This document shows positions 34,500 through 43,648 of a DNA stretch of 64,000 nt, piece by piece. The notes beneath the pieces are model-generated. The model saw nothing but the letters and a program-made list of their open reading frames with translations, searched no databases and was not told where the DNA came from. A program made the position numbers and the translations under genes. Every line of letters starts with the position of its first letter. Position 1 is the first letter of the stretch. The stretch comes from Zoogloea sp. (GTDB lineage: Bacteria; Pseudomonadota; Gammaproteobacteria; Burkholderiales; Rhodocyclaceae), in NCBI GenBank assembly GCA_009026175.1, contig WBTZ01000001.1:1-64000 (forward strand). The letters are read 5' to 3'.

Positions 34500-35455
34500 G
34501 TACGACCCATCATGGTTTTGATGCGGGAGCCCAGCCCCTCGAGCCAGCTCTTCTGCTGGGGCGGAGCTTCCCGGTGGCGCTGGGCCAGGACCTTCTGCAA
34601 GGCAAAGCAGCTCTGGGGGCGCTTCAGCGGATCCAGCTGCAGGCACCAGTCGATCGTCGCCAGGAAGTGGGGGGAATACTCGCCCGCCCAGGCCTTGACT
34701 GCCGGTTCGACCGTGTCGTGCTTGATGCGTTCGTCCGAGCGCTGCGGCGAGGTGCCGGCCAGGCACGCATACATGCTGGCCCCGACGCTGTAGATGTCGC
34801 TCCAGGGGCCGAGGGAGTCGCGGTTGCCGAATTGTTCCGGCGAGGCGAAGCCGGGTGTGTACATCGGCTTCAGGATCGGGGTGTCGGACATCAGGGTCTG
34901 GCGGGCCGCGCCGAAGTCCAGCAGGACCGGCGTGCCGTCGTTGCGCAGGTAGATGTTCGACGGCTTGATGTCGAGGTGCAGCAGCTTGTGGGAATGGACT
35001 TCCCGCAGGCCGTTGAGCATGCGGGTGAACACGCCGCGGATGAAGCGCTCGCTGACCCCGCCCTTCTTGCCCTTGTTCTTCTGGATGTAGTCGTGGAGCG
35101 TCCGGCCCCGTTCGAACTGCATCACCATATAGACGGTGCCGTTGGCGCGGAAGAAGTTGAGCACCCGGACCACGTTGGGATGCACCAGCTTGGCCAGCGC
35201 CCGGCCTTCCTCGAAGAAACACTTCATGCCGTAGCGGAAAGCGCCCTGGTGGGCTTCGGTGACGTGGGGTGTCACCTCGCCCTCGCCCCGCAGGGCCAGC
35301 GAGTTGGGCAGGTATTCCTTGATGGCGACCGGCGTTCCGTCCTGGTCGTAGGCCAGGTAGACGATGGAAAAACCGCCCAGCGACAACTGACGCTCGACCC
35401 GGTAATGGTCGAGCTGGAATCCGGAAGGAAGGGCGCAGTTTTGTTGAGTGGCCAT
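34496..35455 (-). CDS. Serine/threonine protein kinase (soluble)
   Basis: A 319-aa Hanks-type kinase without a membrane helix or sensor domain. The glycine loop is SLGGFSIVY, the ATP Lys is K46 in VAIKEYLP, the catalytic loop is HLDIKPSN (H160-D162) and the metal site DFG starts at D180. The HRD Arg is replaced by Leu, so it is a non-RD kinase. It opens the operon kinase-PP2C-rph-rdgB-hemW, divergent from yicC with an 87-base spacer. Confidence 0.93.
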   Translation of the reverse strand: MATQQNCALPSGFQLDHYRVERQLSLGGFSIVYLAYDQDGTPVAIKEYLPNSLALRGEGEVTPHVTEAHQGAFRYGMKCFFEEGRALAKLVHPNVVRVLNFFRANGTVYMVMQFERGRTLHDYIQKNKGKKGGVSERFIRGVFTRMLNGLREVHSHKLLHLDIKPSNIYLRNDGTPVLLDFGAARQTLMSDTPILKPMYTPGFASPEQFGNRDSLGPWSDIYSVGASMYACLAGTSPQRSDERIKHDTVEPAVKAWAGEYSPHFLATIDWCLQLDPLKRPQSCFALQKVLAQRHREAPPQQKSWLEGLGSRIKTMMGRT

Positions 35456-35542
35456 CGGGCGGAGCGCTACACTTCGTCTTTTGGTGGTGTTCGGGGGTGC
35501 TAGTTTACCCTTGGATCGCCGCGCTATCTCGGGAAAAACAGG

Positions 35543-36409
35543 ATGATTCACAGCATGACGGGTTTTGCCGTCCAGACTCGCGATCTGGGCCGCGTAGCCT
35601 TGCACCTCGAACTGCGGAGCGTCAATTCCCGCTATCTCGACCTCGCCTTCCGCATCAATGACGATCTGCGCCAGGCCGAACCGGCCCTGCGGGAGGCCAT
35701 CACCGGCCGGCTCAGCCGCGGCAAGGTCGAGATCCGTTTCAATCTGCAGACGAAGGATAGCGCACCTCGCGACCTGTCGATCAATGCTGCGCTGCTCGAG
35801 CAGCTGCGCACTGCCCAGTCTGCCATCCAGGCGGCGCTGCCTGCCGCGGCGCCCCTCAGTGTCGGCGAAGTGCTGCGCTGGCCGGGCATCCTGGCGGACG
35901 ACAGCCTGGGCTTCGATGCCTTGCAGCCCGAGATCGGACCCCTGATCCGCGCGGCCCTGGACGAGCTGATCGCCAGCCGCCGCCGTGAAGGCGAAAAGCT
36001 GGCCGAGATGATCCGCGGCCGCATCCAGCGCATGCGTGAGCTGGTGGCCACCGTGCAGCCCCGGGTGCCGGCGTTGGTCACCGAATACCAGGAAAAGCTC
36101 GCCACCCGCCTGCGTGATGCGGCGGCCACCCTGGACGAGGACCGCATCCGCCTGGAAGTGGGCCTGTTTGCCCAGCGGGTGGACGTGGCCGAAGAGCTGT
36201 CCCGCCTGAGCACCCATCTTGATGAGGTCGAGCGCATCCTGAAGGCGGGCGGCTCGGCCGGCAAACGTCTCGACTTCCTGATGCAGGAGCTCAACCGTGA
36301 AGCCAACACCCTCGGCTCCAAGGCCATGGCGGCAGACATGACGGCAGTGGCCGTCGAGCTGAAGCTGGCCATCGAGCAGATGCGGGAGCAGGTGCAAAAC
36401 ATCGAGTGA
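35543..36409 (+). CDS. yicC: YicC-family endoribonuclease
   Basis: A 288-aa YicC/YloC protein, an endoribonuclease family involved in sRNA turnover. The N-terminus MIHSMTGFA, the LRSVNSRYLDLAFR motif and the C-terminal signature KRLDFLMQELNREANTLGSK are all present. In betaproteobacteria it usually stands directly before gmk; here three other genes lie between them. Confidence 0.94.
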   Translation: MIHSMTGFAVQTRDLGRVALHLELRSVNSRYLDLAFRINDDLRQAEPALREAITGRLSRGKVEIRFNLQTKDSAPRDLSINAALLEQLRTAQSAIQAALPAAAPLSVGEVLRWPGILADDSLGFDALQPEIGPLIRAALDELIASRRREGEKLAEMIRGRIQRMRELVATVQPRVPALVTEYQEKLATRLRDAAATLDEDRIRLEVGLFAQRVDVAEELSRLSTHLDEVERILKAGGSAGKRLDFLMQELNREANTLGSKAMAADMTAVAVELKLAIEQMREQVQNIE

Positions 36410-36485
36410 TGCCTGCCGGCGGGGCGGCCGCGTAGGTCCTCCCCACCCCGCGGCCGGGCCGGCAGTCCGGTGGAGCCACTTCAAG

Positions 36486-38486
36486 GTGAAAACGACCAGA
36501 CCCGCGCAGGCCGGTGTGACGCCAGGCGGCGTCCTGGCCTGGCAGGCGGATTTCGACGCCGGGCGTTATGCGGAGGCCGCCGTGCGCGCCCAGGCGTTCG
36601 TCGGCACCTGCCCCGGAGATGCCCGGGCGTGGCACTTGCTGGGGCTGGCCCTCAGCTTCTCGGGCGAGGGCCCCCGGGCCCTGGAGTGCCTGGACACCGC
36701 CAGCCGCCTCGATCGCAACGATGCATCGGTGTGGGATGCCCTGGGGGTCGCGCGCATGCAGGCCGGTGAGCATGCCGAGGCCGCCCGGGCCTTTCGCCGG
36801 GGCCTTCAGCTCGCGCCCGGCAGCGCCTCGATCTGGACGAATGCGTCCCAGAACGCGCTGGCCGGTGGTGCACTCACCGATGCGCTCCGCTATGCCGAAC
36901 GCGCGGTGGCGCTCGATCCGCAGCTGGCGCATGCCCATTTCGCCCTCGGCAGCGCGCTGCACGCCAGCGCGCGCAGCGCCGAGGCCGTGGCCCCGCTGGA
37001 GGAGGCCTTGCGCCTCATGCCCGGTCTGGCGATCGCCTGTCAGAGTCTCGGCAACGTGCGCCAGGCGCTGGGGCAACTCCAGGCAGCCGTCGTATGCCAG
37101 CAGCAGGCGCTGGCGCTGGCGCCGGGGCTGGTCTCCGCGCGGATCAACCTGTCGGCGCTGTTCTGTGCCCTCGGGGACTCTGCCGCCGCGATCCGCGAGG
37201 CGCGTCGGGCCCTCGAACTGGATCCCGCTTCCTTCCATGCGTGGAGCAATCTGCTGTATGCCCTGGTCCATGACGAGTCGGCGAGTGCGGACGAGATCAA
37301 TGCGGCGCACCGGGATTTCGGGCGGCAGGTCGAGGCCCGCGTCGGTCTGCCTGCCGGTGGCTGGCGTGTTTCCTTCGATCCCGGGCGGCCCCTGCGCCTG
37401 GGCTTCGTGTCGGGCGACCTGCGGGACCACCCCGTGGCCCATTTCCTGAGGCCGGTCTGGCGGGAGCTGGACCGCAGGCATTTCCGCATCGTCGCCTTTT
37501 CGACGAGTCCGCTGGAGGATGCGGTCACGGCCGGGCTGCGTGCCGACTGCGACGAGTGGCACGACGTGTCACGCTGCCCGGAGCTGGAGCTCGATGTCCG
37601 GGTGCGCGAGTGTCGCGTGGACATCCTGTTCGACCTGTCGGGCCATACCGCCGGCAACCGCCTGGCGGTGTTTGCCCGCAAGCCGGCGCCCCTGCAGGTC
37701 ACCTGGCTGGGCTACCCGGGCAGTACCGGGCTGGCCGCCATGGATTTCCGGTTGGTGGATGCCACCCAGGCTCCGCCGGGGCGCTTTGATGCGGGCTTCT
37801 CCGAGCGCCTGCTGTATCTGCCCTACGCCAATGTCTTCGATCCGCCGGCTGGCCTGCCTGCCGTGGCCCCGCTGCCCTGCCTCGATCGGAGATATCTCAC
37901 TTTTGGCAGTTTCAACCGGCCGAACAAACTGTCCGATGGAACCCTGGCCCTATGGGGTGCCGTGCTCCGTGCCCTGCCCGATAGCCGGCTGCTGGTTGGC
38001 GCGGTGTCCGACCAAACCGTCGAGGAGCGTCTCCGTCGCCGCCTGGGGGAAGAGGGCGTCGACGCCGGACGCCTGAGCTTCAGCGGGCGCCTGTCCCTCC
38101 CCGACTACCTGAGCCTGCACCGGGAGGTGGACCTGGCCCTCGATACGCAGCCCTTTTCCAGTGGCACCACGGCCAACTTTGCCCTGTGGATGGGCGTGCC
38201 GACCCTGACCCTGAGTGGCGAGCGCTTTGTTCAGCGCCTGTGCGCCAGTCGCATGGCGGCGGCCGGCCTGGAGGGCTTCATCGCCACGACGCCTGACGAG
38301 TTCGTGGCCTTGGCCTGCCACTGGGCTGGCGTCCCCGGCGAGTTGGCCGCCCTGCGCAGCGGGCTGCGCGCTCACATGCTCGCCCAGGCTGAACGTCAGC
38401 CGGCTGAACTGGTGCGGGCCCTTGAAGCCCTGCTGCGGCAGGCGTGGCGGCAGCTTTGTCATGACCGCGAAGGTGCCGGCACATGA
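36486..38486 (+). CDS. TPR-containing O-GlcNAc transferase-like (GT41) glycosyltransferase
   Basis: A 666-aa cytoplasmic glycosyltransferase. Residues about 20-250 are six or seven TPR repeats for target binding. Residues about 290-650 are a GT41 catalytic domain related to OGT/SPINDLY: SGDLRDHPVAHFL (catalytic His), DLSGHTAGNRL, QVTWLGYPGSTGL, FGSFNRPNKLSD (nucleotide-binding Lys), and SSGTTANFALWMGVPTLTLSG. It starts with GTG preceded by CAAGG. Its stop overlaps the dehydrogenase start by four bases. Bacterial relatives glycosylate proteins such as flagellins or adhesins, or act in glycan synthesis; the target is unknown. Confidence 0.9.
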   Translation: MKTTRPAQAGVTPGGVLAWQADFDAGRYAEAAVRAQAFVGTCPGDARAWHLLGLALSFSGEGPRALECLDTASRLDRNDASVWDALGVARMQAGEHAEAARAFRRGLQLAPGSASIWTNASQNALAGGALTDALRYAERAVALDPQLAHAHFALGSALHASARSAEAVAPLEEALRLMPGLAIACQSLGNVRQALGQLQAAVVCQQQALALAPGLVSARINLSALFCALGDSAAAIREARRALELDPASFHAWSNLLYALVHDESASADEINAAHRDFGRQVEARVGLPAGGWRVSFDPGRPLRLGFVSGDLRDHPVAHFLRPVWRELDRRHFRIVAFSTSPLEDAVTAGLRADCDEWHDVSRCPELELDVRVRECRVDILFDLSGHTAGNRLAVFARKPAPLQVTWLGYPGSTGLAAMDFRLVDATQAPPGRFDAGFSERLLYLPYANVFDPPAGLPAVAPLPCLDRRYLTFGSFNRPNKLSDGTLALWGAVLRALPDSRLLVGAVSDQTVEERLRRRLGEEGVDAGRLSFSGRLSLPDYLSLHREVDLALDTQPFSSGTTANFALWMGVPTLTLSGERFVQRLCASRMAAAGLEGFIATTPDEFVALACHWAGVPGELAALRSGLRAHMLAQAERQPAELVRALEALLRQAWRQLCHDREGAGT

Positions 38487-39427
38487 TCCTCCTGATGACG
38501 GGCAACTGGTCTCCGTCGCCGGAGCACCTGCGGCGCCTGGAAGCGCTGGCCGGCCCGGGGCGGGTCGTGGTGGCCGGCGATGAGGCGGGCGCCGTGCGTG
38601 CTGCGGGTGGCGCGGAGGTCGTCGTCGGCCATCGTTACCTGCGTCAGGTGCTGGCGCACGCCCCAAGGCTCGCCTGGGTCCAGACATCGGCAGCGGGGGT
38701 GGACCAGCTGCCGGTCGCCGAACTGGCGCGGCGCGGGGTGGTGCTGACTCGCAATCCCCTCAACGCAGAGGCCATCGCCCTGCATGCGCTGAGCCTGTTG
38801 CTGGCCCTGGTGCGGCGCCTGCCGGAGAGCCTCGAGGCCCAGAGGCAGGGGCGCTGGGGGGCGCCCCCGGCCATGCGGGCCTTGCCGCGGCAGGTGCTGC
38901 TGATGGGCTTGGGCGCCATCGGTCAGGCGCTTGCGCCGCGCTTGCGTGGCCTGGGAATCCGGGTCGTCGGTTGCGCCCGGCAGGGCACGCCGGCGCAGCG
39001 TGCCCTGTGCGACGGCTTCGTGGCGGCGCCGGACTGGCGTGATGCCCTGCCGGCCAGCGAGGGGCTCATCCTGGCCATGCCCCTGGACGGGCAGAGCGCC
39101 GGCATGGTCGATGCCGATGCGCTGGCCCGCCTGGCGCCCGGTGCGCTGCTGATCAACGTGGCCCGGGCCGGCCTGGTCCACCCGCCGGCCCTGCTGGAGG
39201 CCCTGGAGAGTGGGCGGCTGGGCGGGGCCGCGCTCGATGTGCTCGATCCGGTGCCACCGCCCGAGGCGCCGCTGTGGCGCACGCCTGGCCTGCTCATCAC
39301 GCCGAAGGTGGCGGCCTATCATCCGGACATGCAGCGGGATTTCGAGGCCTTTACCGAGCGGCAGCTCAGCCGCTACCTGCAGGGGATGCCGCTCGAAGCG
39401 GTGGTTGCGCCCCGGGAGGGGCCATGA
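38483..39427 (+). CDS. D-2-hydroxyacid dehydrogenase homologue lacking catalytic His
   Basis: A 314-aa NAD-binding protein of the D-isomer 2-hydroxyacid dehydrogenase family. The Rossmann motif LLMGLGAIGQAL and the substrate Arg in INVARAGLV are intact. The Glu position reads DVLDP (Asp), and the catalytic His of the usual TPH motif is Lys (LLITPKVAAYH). It may have another activity or be a binding protein. It overlaps both neighbours by ATGA, so it is translated with the glycosyltransferase and the aldolase. Confidence 0.85.
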   Translation: MILLMTGNWSPSPEHLRRLEALAGPGRVVVAGDEAGAVRAAGGAEVVVGHRYLRQVLAHAPRLAWVQTSAAGVDQLPVAELARRGVVLTRNPLNAEAIALHALSLLLALVRRLPESLEAQRQGRWGAPPAMRALPRQVLLMGLGAIGQALAPRLRGLGIRVVGCARQGTPAQRALCDGFVAAPDWRDALPASEGLILAMPLDGQSAGMVDADALARLAPGALLINVARAGLVHPPALLEALESGRLGGAALDVLDPVPPPEAPLWRTPGLLITPKVAAYHPDMQRDFEAFTERQLSRYLQGMPLEAVVAPREGP

Positions 39428-40233
39428 CCTACGGCGAGCGCTTCGTGCTGACCCTGTTCACCCGCGATGCCGCCCTTGCCGCAGAGGCCGACCGGGCCGG
39501 CGTGGACCGCATCGGCGTCGATCTGGAGAGGCTGGACAAGGACGCCCGCCAGGGCGGGCTGGCGACCTGGATCTCCGATCACAGCGAGGCGGACCTGACG
39601 GCGCTGGCCGCGCGGATCCCGGGTCGGCGCCTGTTTGCCCGCTGCAATCCCATGCATGCAGGCTCGGAGGCCGAGATCGAGCGCCTGCTGGCCAGCGGAG
39701 TGAGGACGATCATGCTGCCCTTCTTTCGCCGGGCCGCCGAGGTGGAGCGCTTTGTAGGCCTGGTGGCGGGGCGGGCCCACCCTGTGCCCTTGCTGGAAAC
39801 CGCCGAGGCTGCTGCTGATGTCGAGGCCCTGTGCCGCATCCCGGGCCTGTCCGAGGTCCACGTCGGGCTGAACGATCTGCGCCTGTCCCTGGGCTGGCCG
39901 ACCCACTTTCATGTGCTGGTTTCCGGGCTTCTCGAACGCCTGGCGGAGCGCATCCTGGCGGCTGGCCATGTGCTGGCGATCGGGGGCGTGGGGCGTGCGC
40001 GGGACGATCGCCTGCCGATTCCCTCTGACCTGGTGCTGGCCCAGTACCCGCGCCTGGGGGCCGGCGGGGCGCTGGTGTCGCGGGCCTTCTTCGCCGGGCA
40101 GGAGGTGCCGGAGCTGGCGCGGGAGATCCCCGCATTGCGGCAGCGCCTGGACGAATACGCAGGCTGCTCGGCGGCCTGGCTGGCCGCCCGGCGCCGCGAA
40201 CTGGCCCGCCATGTCGGCGCGCCGGAGGCCTGA
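39424..40233 (+). CDS. HpcH/HpaI (CitE-like) aldolase/lyase
   Basis: A 269-aa TIM-barrel protein of the HpcH/HpaI/CitE family, which cleaves or forms 2-keto or CoA-linked hydroxyacids. It shows GVDRIGVDLERLDKDAR, LFARCNPMHAG, then the metal-ligand Glu in PLLETAEAA and Asp in VHVGLNDLRLSLG. The start ATG overlaps the dehydrogenase stop. It is the last gene of the three-gene cassette; gmk follows after about 110 bases. Confidence 0.87.
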   Translation: MTYGERFVLTLFTRDAALAAEADRAGVDRIGVDLERLDKDARQGGLATWISDHSEADLTALAARIPGRRLFARCNPMHAGSEAEIERLLASGVRTIMLPFFRRAAEVERFVGLVAGRAHPVPLLETAEAAADVEALCRIPGLSEVHVGLNDLRLSLGWPTHFHVLVSGLLERLAERILAAGHVLAIGGVGRARDDRLPIPSDLVLAQYPRLGAGGALVSRAFFAGQEVPELAREIPALRQRLDEYAGCSAAWLAARRRELARHVGAPEA

Positions 40234-40344
40234 ACCGCCCCGGCCCTAGTGTCCGGACGGTGGCACTGGCAGAATGCCCTCCTTCGTCTGACTCTGAACC
40301 CCGTCCCGGAACATCACCCGGGACCACGACGCACCGAACCCGCC

Positions 40345-40959
40345 ATGCCCGGAACCCTCTTCATCGTCACCGCGCCGTCGGGCGCCGGCAAGACCACCCT
40401 CGTCAGCGGCCTGCTGACCCGCGATCCGCTGGTCAGCCTGTCCGTGTCCTACGCCACCCGCGCCCCGCGCCCCGGCGAGGTCGACGGCCAGCACTACCAC
40501 TTCGTGGATGTCCCGACCTTCCGCGCCCTGCGCGACAAGGGGGAATTCCTCGAGTGGGCGGAGGTCCATAACAACTACTACGCCACCTCCAAGACCTGGC
40601 TGGAATCCCAGATCAGTTCGGGCCAGGACATCCTGCTCGAGATCGACTGGCAGGGGGCCCAGCAGGTGCGCAAGGTGTTTCCCAAGGCGGTTGGCGTGTT
40701 CATCCTGCCGCCCTCGGTCGAGGAGCTGGAGCGCCGTCTGCGCGGCCGCGGAACCGACAGTGAAGAGGTGATCGCCCGCCGGGTGCTGGGGGCCCGGGGA
40801 GAGATGCGCCATGTGGCGGAGTTCGACTACGTTATAATCAACGAAGACCTGTCCGCGGCCCTTGATGATCTGGTGGCTGTGGTACGGGCGTCCCGGCTCC
40901 GCTACGCCAACCAGGAGGCACGCAAGCCGGAGTTTTTCCATTACCTGGAACAGGACTGA
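40345..40959 (+). CDS. gmk: Guanylate kinase
   Basis: A 204-aa enzyme phosphorylating GMP to GDP. P-loop [13 protein letters not shown]-binding [18 protein letters not shown] and [13 protein letters not shown] are intact. I chose the ATG at 40345 as the family start. rpoZ begins one base after the stop. Confidence 0.97.
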   Translation: MPGTLFIVTAPSGAGKTTLVSGLLTRDPLVSLSVSYATRAPRPGEVDGQHYHFVDVPTFRALRDKGEFLEWAEVHNNYYATSKTWLESQISSGQDILLEIDWQGAQQVRKVFPKAVGVFILPPSVEELERRLRGRGTDSEEVIARRVLGARGEMRHVAEFDYVIINEDLSAALDDLVAVVRASRLRYANQEARKPEFFHYLEQD

Positions 40960-40960
40960 T

Positions 40961-41176
40961 ATGGCCCGCGTTACTGTCGACGACTGTCTCAAACGAATCC
41001 CCAACCGCTTCCAGCTGACCCTGGCTGCGACCTATCGTGCCCGCCAGCTGACCGCCGGCGCCACCCCCCAGGTTGACCTGGACCGCCACGACAAGGACAA
41101 GCCCACCGTGATCGCCCTGCGCGAGATTGCTGCCGGCAAGGTGGGTACCGAAGTCCTCAACCGCGGTCAGGCCTGA
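40961..41176 (+). CDS. rpoZ: RNA polymerase omega subunit
   Basis: A 71-aa omega subunit. It starts [19 protein letters not shown], followed by AATYRARQL, and ends with [14 protein letters not shown]. It lies between gmk and spoT in the standard order and binds ppGpp together with beta-prime in relatives. Confidence 0.97.
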   Translation: MARVTVDDCLKRIPNRFQLTLAATYRARQLTAGATPQVDLDRHDKDKPTVIALREIAAGKVGTEVLNRGQA

Positions 41177-41202
41177 CGGCCGTCCCGCGAGAGAGTGATG
41201 AC

Positions 41203-43413
41203 ATGGAATCCGCCGCCCCGATCCCGGTCAGTGGTAGCGGCGTATTCCAGCCTCCTCCCTCCTGTGTGCTGCCCCTCGATTTCGGGCGCCTGCGCGCCCA
41301 GGTAGCGGCCTATCTGCGGCCCGAGGACATCGGTCGCATCGAAGCCGCCTACCATTTCTCCGCCGACGCCCACCAGGGGCAGCTCAGGAAGAGCGGCGAA
41401 CCCTACATTTCCCATCCCGTCGCCGTCGCCGAGATCCTCGCCGGCTGGCACCTGGATTCCCAGGCCCTGTGTGCGGCGCTGCTGCACGACGTGATGGAAG
41501 ACACCCACATCACCAAGGCCGAGATCGCCGAGCGCTTCGGGCGCACCACGGCGGAGCTGGTGGATGGGGTGTCCAAGCTCGACAAGATCGAGTTCCAGTC
41601 CCAGGAAGAGGCCCAGGCCGAGAACTTCCGCAAGATGCTGCTGGCCATGGCCAGCGACCTGCGGGTGATCCTCATCAAGCTGGCCGACCGTCTGCACAAC
41701 ATGCGGACCCTCGACCACATGCGCCCCGACAAGCGGCGCCGCATCGCCCGGGAAACCCAGGAGATCCACGCCCCCATCGCCAACCGGCTGGGGCTCAACA
41801 GCCTCTACCGCGAGCTGCAGGAGCTGGCCTTCAAGCACCGCTACCCGATGCGCTTTGCGGTGCTCTCGAAGGCCATCCTGGCGGCGCGGGGCAACCGCCG
41901 CGAGGTGGTCGGCAAGATCCTGCTGGCCATCGAGGAGCGCCTGCCCCAGTGGAACATCGAGGCCGAGGTGCGGGGCCGCGAGAAGCACCTCTACAGCATC
42001 TACCGCAAGATGTCCGAGAAGCGCCTGAGCTTCTCCCAGGTGCTGGACATCTACGGCTTCCGGGTCATCGTCCCCGACGTCCAGACCTGCTACCGGGCGC
42101 TCGGGGCGCTGCACGCCCTCTACAAGCCGGTGCCGGGCAAGTTCAAGGACTACATCGCCATCCCCAAGGCCAATGGCTACCAGTCCCTGCACACCACCCT
42201 GATCGGTCCCTTCGGCACGCCGGTCGAGGTGCAGATCCGCACCCACGAGATGAACCACATCGCCGAGAGCGGCGTGGCTTCCCACTGGCTGTACAAGGAA
42301 GACGAGAAGACCCTCACCGAGCTGCAGCACAAGACCCACAGCTGGCTGCAGTCCCTGCTTGAGCTGCAATCCACCTCGGGCGACTCCAGCGAGTTCCTGG
42401 AGCACGTCAAGGTCGATCTCTTCCCCGGCGAGGTGTATGCCTTCACCCCCAAGGGCAAGATCTTCGCCCTGCCGCGGGGCGCCACGGTGGTGGACTTCGC
42501 CTATGCGGTGCATACCGACGTCGGCAACCGCTGCGTGGCCGGGCGCATCAACGGCGAGCTGATGCCCCTGCGCACCGAGCTGCACAACGGGGACCAGATC
42601 GAGATCATCACCGCCGCCCATGCCAGCCCCAATCCGGCCTGGCTCAGCTACGTGCGCACCGGCAAGGCCCGCGCGCAGATCAGGCATTTCCTCAAGAACG
42701 CCCAGCAGGAAGAGGCCTCGACCCTCGGTGAGCGCCTGCTCAACCAGGCACTGCGCCCCCACGGCCTGACCCTGGGGCAGGTCAGCATGTTCGCCTGGGA
42801 CCGCTTCCTGAAGGAGTTCACCCTCAGCAACCGCCGCGAGCTGATGACCGACATCGGCCTGGGGCGTCGCCTGCCGGCCATCGTGGCGCGGCGCCTGGCC
42901 GAGATCCAGGACGTGGAGTCGGGCCGGGCCGACGTGGTCAAGCCCAAGCCCGCCGGTGCCATCCTGATCCGCGGTACCGAGGGTGTGGCGGTGCAGCTGG
43001 CCCGCTGCTGCCGGCCGATTCCGGGCGATCCGATCGTCGGCATCATCCGCAAGGGGCAGGGCCTGGAAGTGCACATGCACGACTGTCCGCAGGCCCGCAA
43101 GCTGCGCAGCGAGCGGGACCGCTGGATCGACGTGGAGTGGGAGGCGTCCACCGACCGCCTCTTCGACGTGACCCTGAAGCTGCTCACCCAGAACGTGCGC
43201 GGGGTGCTGGCCAAGGTGGCGAATGCCATCTCCGAGCAGGACTGCAACATCCAGAATGTCAGCACCGATGGCGACCAGGGCGCCTACTCGACCATCTACA
43301 TCACGCTGCAGGTGACCCATCGCCTGCATCTGGCCAAGGTTATCCGTGGCATGCGCAACATCCCCGAGGTGGTTCGCATCAACCGCCTGAAGGGTGACCA
43401 GAAAGCCGTCTGA
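41203..43413 (+). CDS. spoT: Bifunctional (p)ppGpp synthetase/hydrolase
   Basis: A 736-aa long RelA/SpoT homologue. Domains in order: HD hydrolase (SHPVAVAEIL, ALLHDVMEDTHI), synthetase (YGFRVIVPDVQTCY, YIAIPKANGYQSLHTT), TGS (FTPKGKIFALPRGATVVDFA), zinc-finger/RIS region (LARCCRPIPGDPIVG) and C-terminal ACT. The HD motif is intact, so it can hydrolyse as well as make the alarmone. It follows rpoZ by 26 bases. Confidence 0.97.
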   Translation: MESAAPIPVSGSGVFQPPPSCVLPLDFGRLRAQVAAYLRPEDIGRIEAAYHFSADAHQGQLRKSGEPYISHPVAVAEILAGWHLDSQALCAALLHDVMEDTHITKAEIAERFGRTTAELVDGVSKLDKIEFQSQEEAQAENFRKMLLAMASDLRVILIKLADRLHNMRTLDHMRPDKRRRIARETQEIHAPIANRLGLNSLYRELQELAFKHRYPMRFAVLSKAILAARGNRREVVGKILLAIEERLPQWNIEAEVRGREKHLYSIYRKMSEKRLSFSQVLDIYGFRVIVPDVQTCYRALGALHALYKPVPGKFKDYIAIPKANGYQSLHTTLIGPFGTPVEVQIRTHEMNHIAESGVASHWLYKEDEKTLTELQHKTHSWLQSLLELQSTSGDSSEFLEHVKVDLFPGEVYAFTPKGKIFALPRGATVVDFAYAVHTDVGNRCVAGRINGELMPLRTELHNGDQIEIITAAHASPNPAWLSYVRTGKARAQIRHFLKNAQQEEASTLGERLLNQALRPHGLTLGQVSMFAWDRFLKEFTLSNRRELMTDIGLGRRLPAIVARRLAEIQDVESGRADVVKPKPAGAILIRGTEGVAVQLARCCRPIPGDPIVGIIRKGQGLEVHMHDCPQARKLRSERDRWIDVEWEASTDRLFDVTLKLLTQNVRGVLAKVANAISEQDCNIQNVSTDGDQGAYSTIYITLQVTHRLHLAKVIRGMRNIPEVVRINRLKGDQKAV

Positions 43414-43450
43414 GGCTGATAGAATCCACGCCGCTAAAAGGGAGATCAAA

Positions 43451-43639
43451 ATGGCAGGTTACGAATCCGACCACACCAAGTTCATGCGCGAATGGATGGA
43501 GAAGCATCCTGAGGAGCGCGAAGTGCAGAAGAAGGGCCGCGCCCTGTGGTGGGACAAGCCCCAGGACGCCGAGACCCAGCGCGAATATGCCGCTGGCAAG
43601 GTGCCCGCGAAGGCCTATCCCTACGCCACCGAGAGCTGA
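43451..43639 (+). CDS. DUF3460 protein
   Basis: A 62-aa small soluble protein: MAGYESDHTKFMREWMEKHP, then GRALWWDK and a Pro/Tyr end. It matches DUF3460, a small family known chiefly from betaproteobacteria. A GGGAGA site precedes the ATG. The function is unknown. Confidence 0.85.
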   Translation: MAGYESDHTKFMREWMEKHPEEREVQKKGRALWWDKPQDAETQREYAAGKVPAKAYPYATES

Positions 43640-43648
43640 TCCACCGTC

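Noticed and set aside
41167..43449. A 760-codon open frame antisense to spoT
   Set aside because: The opposite strand encodes all SpoT domains intact; the antisense product has low-complexity composition and no motifs.
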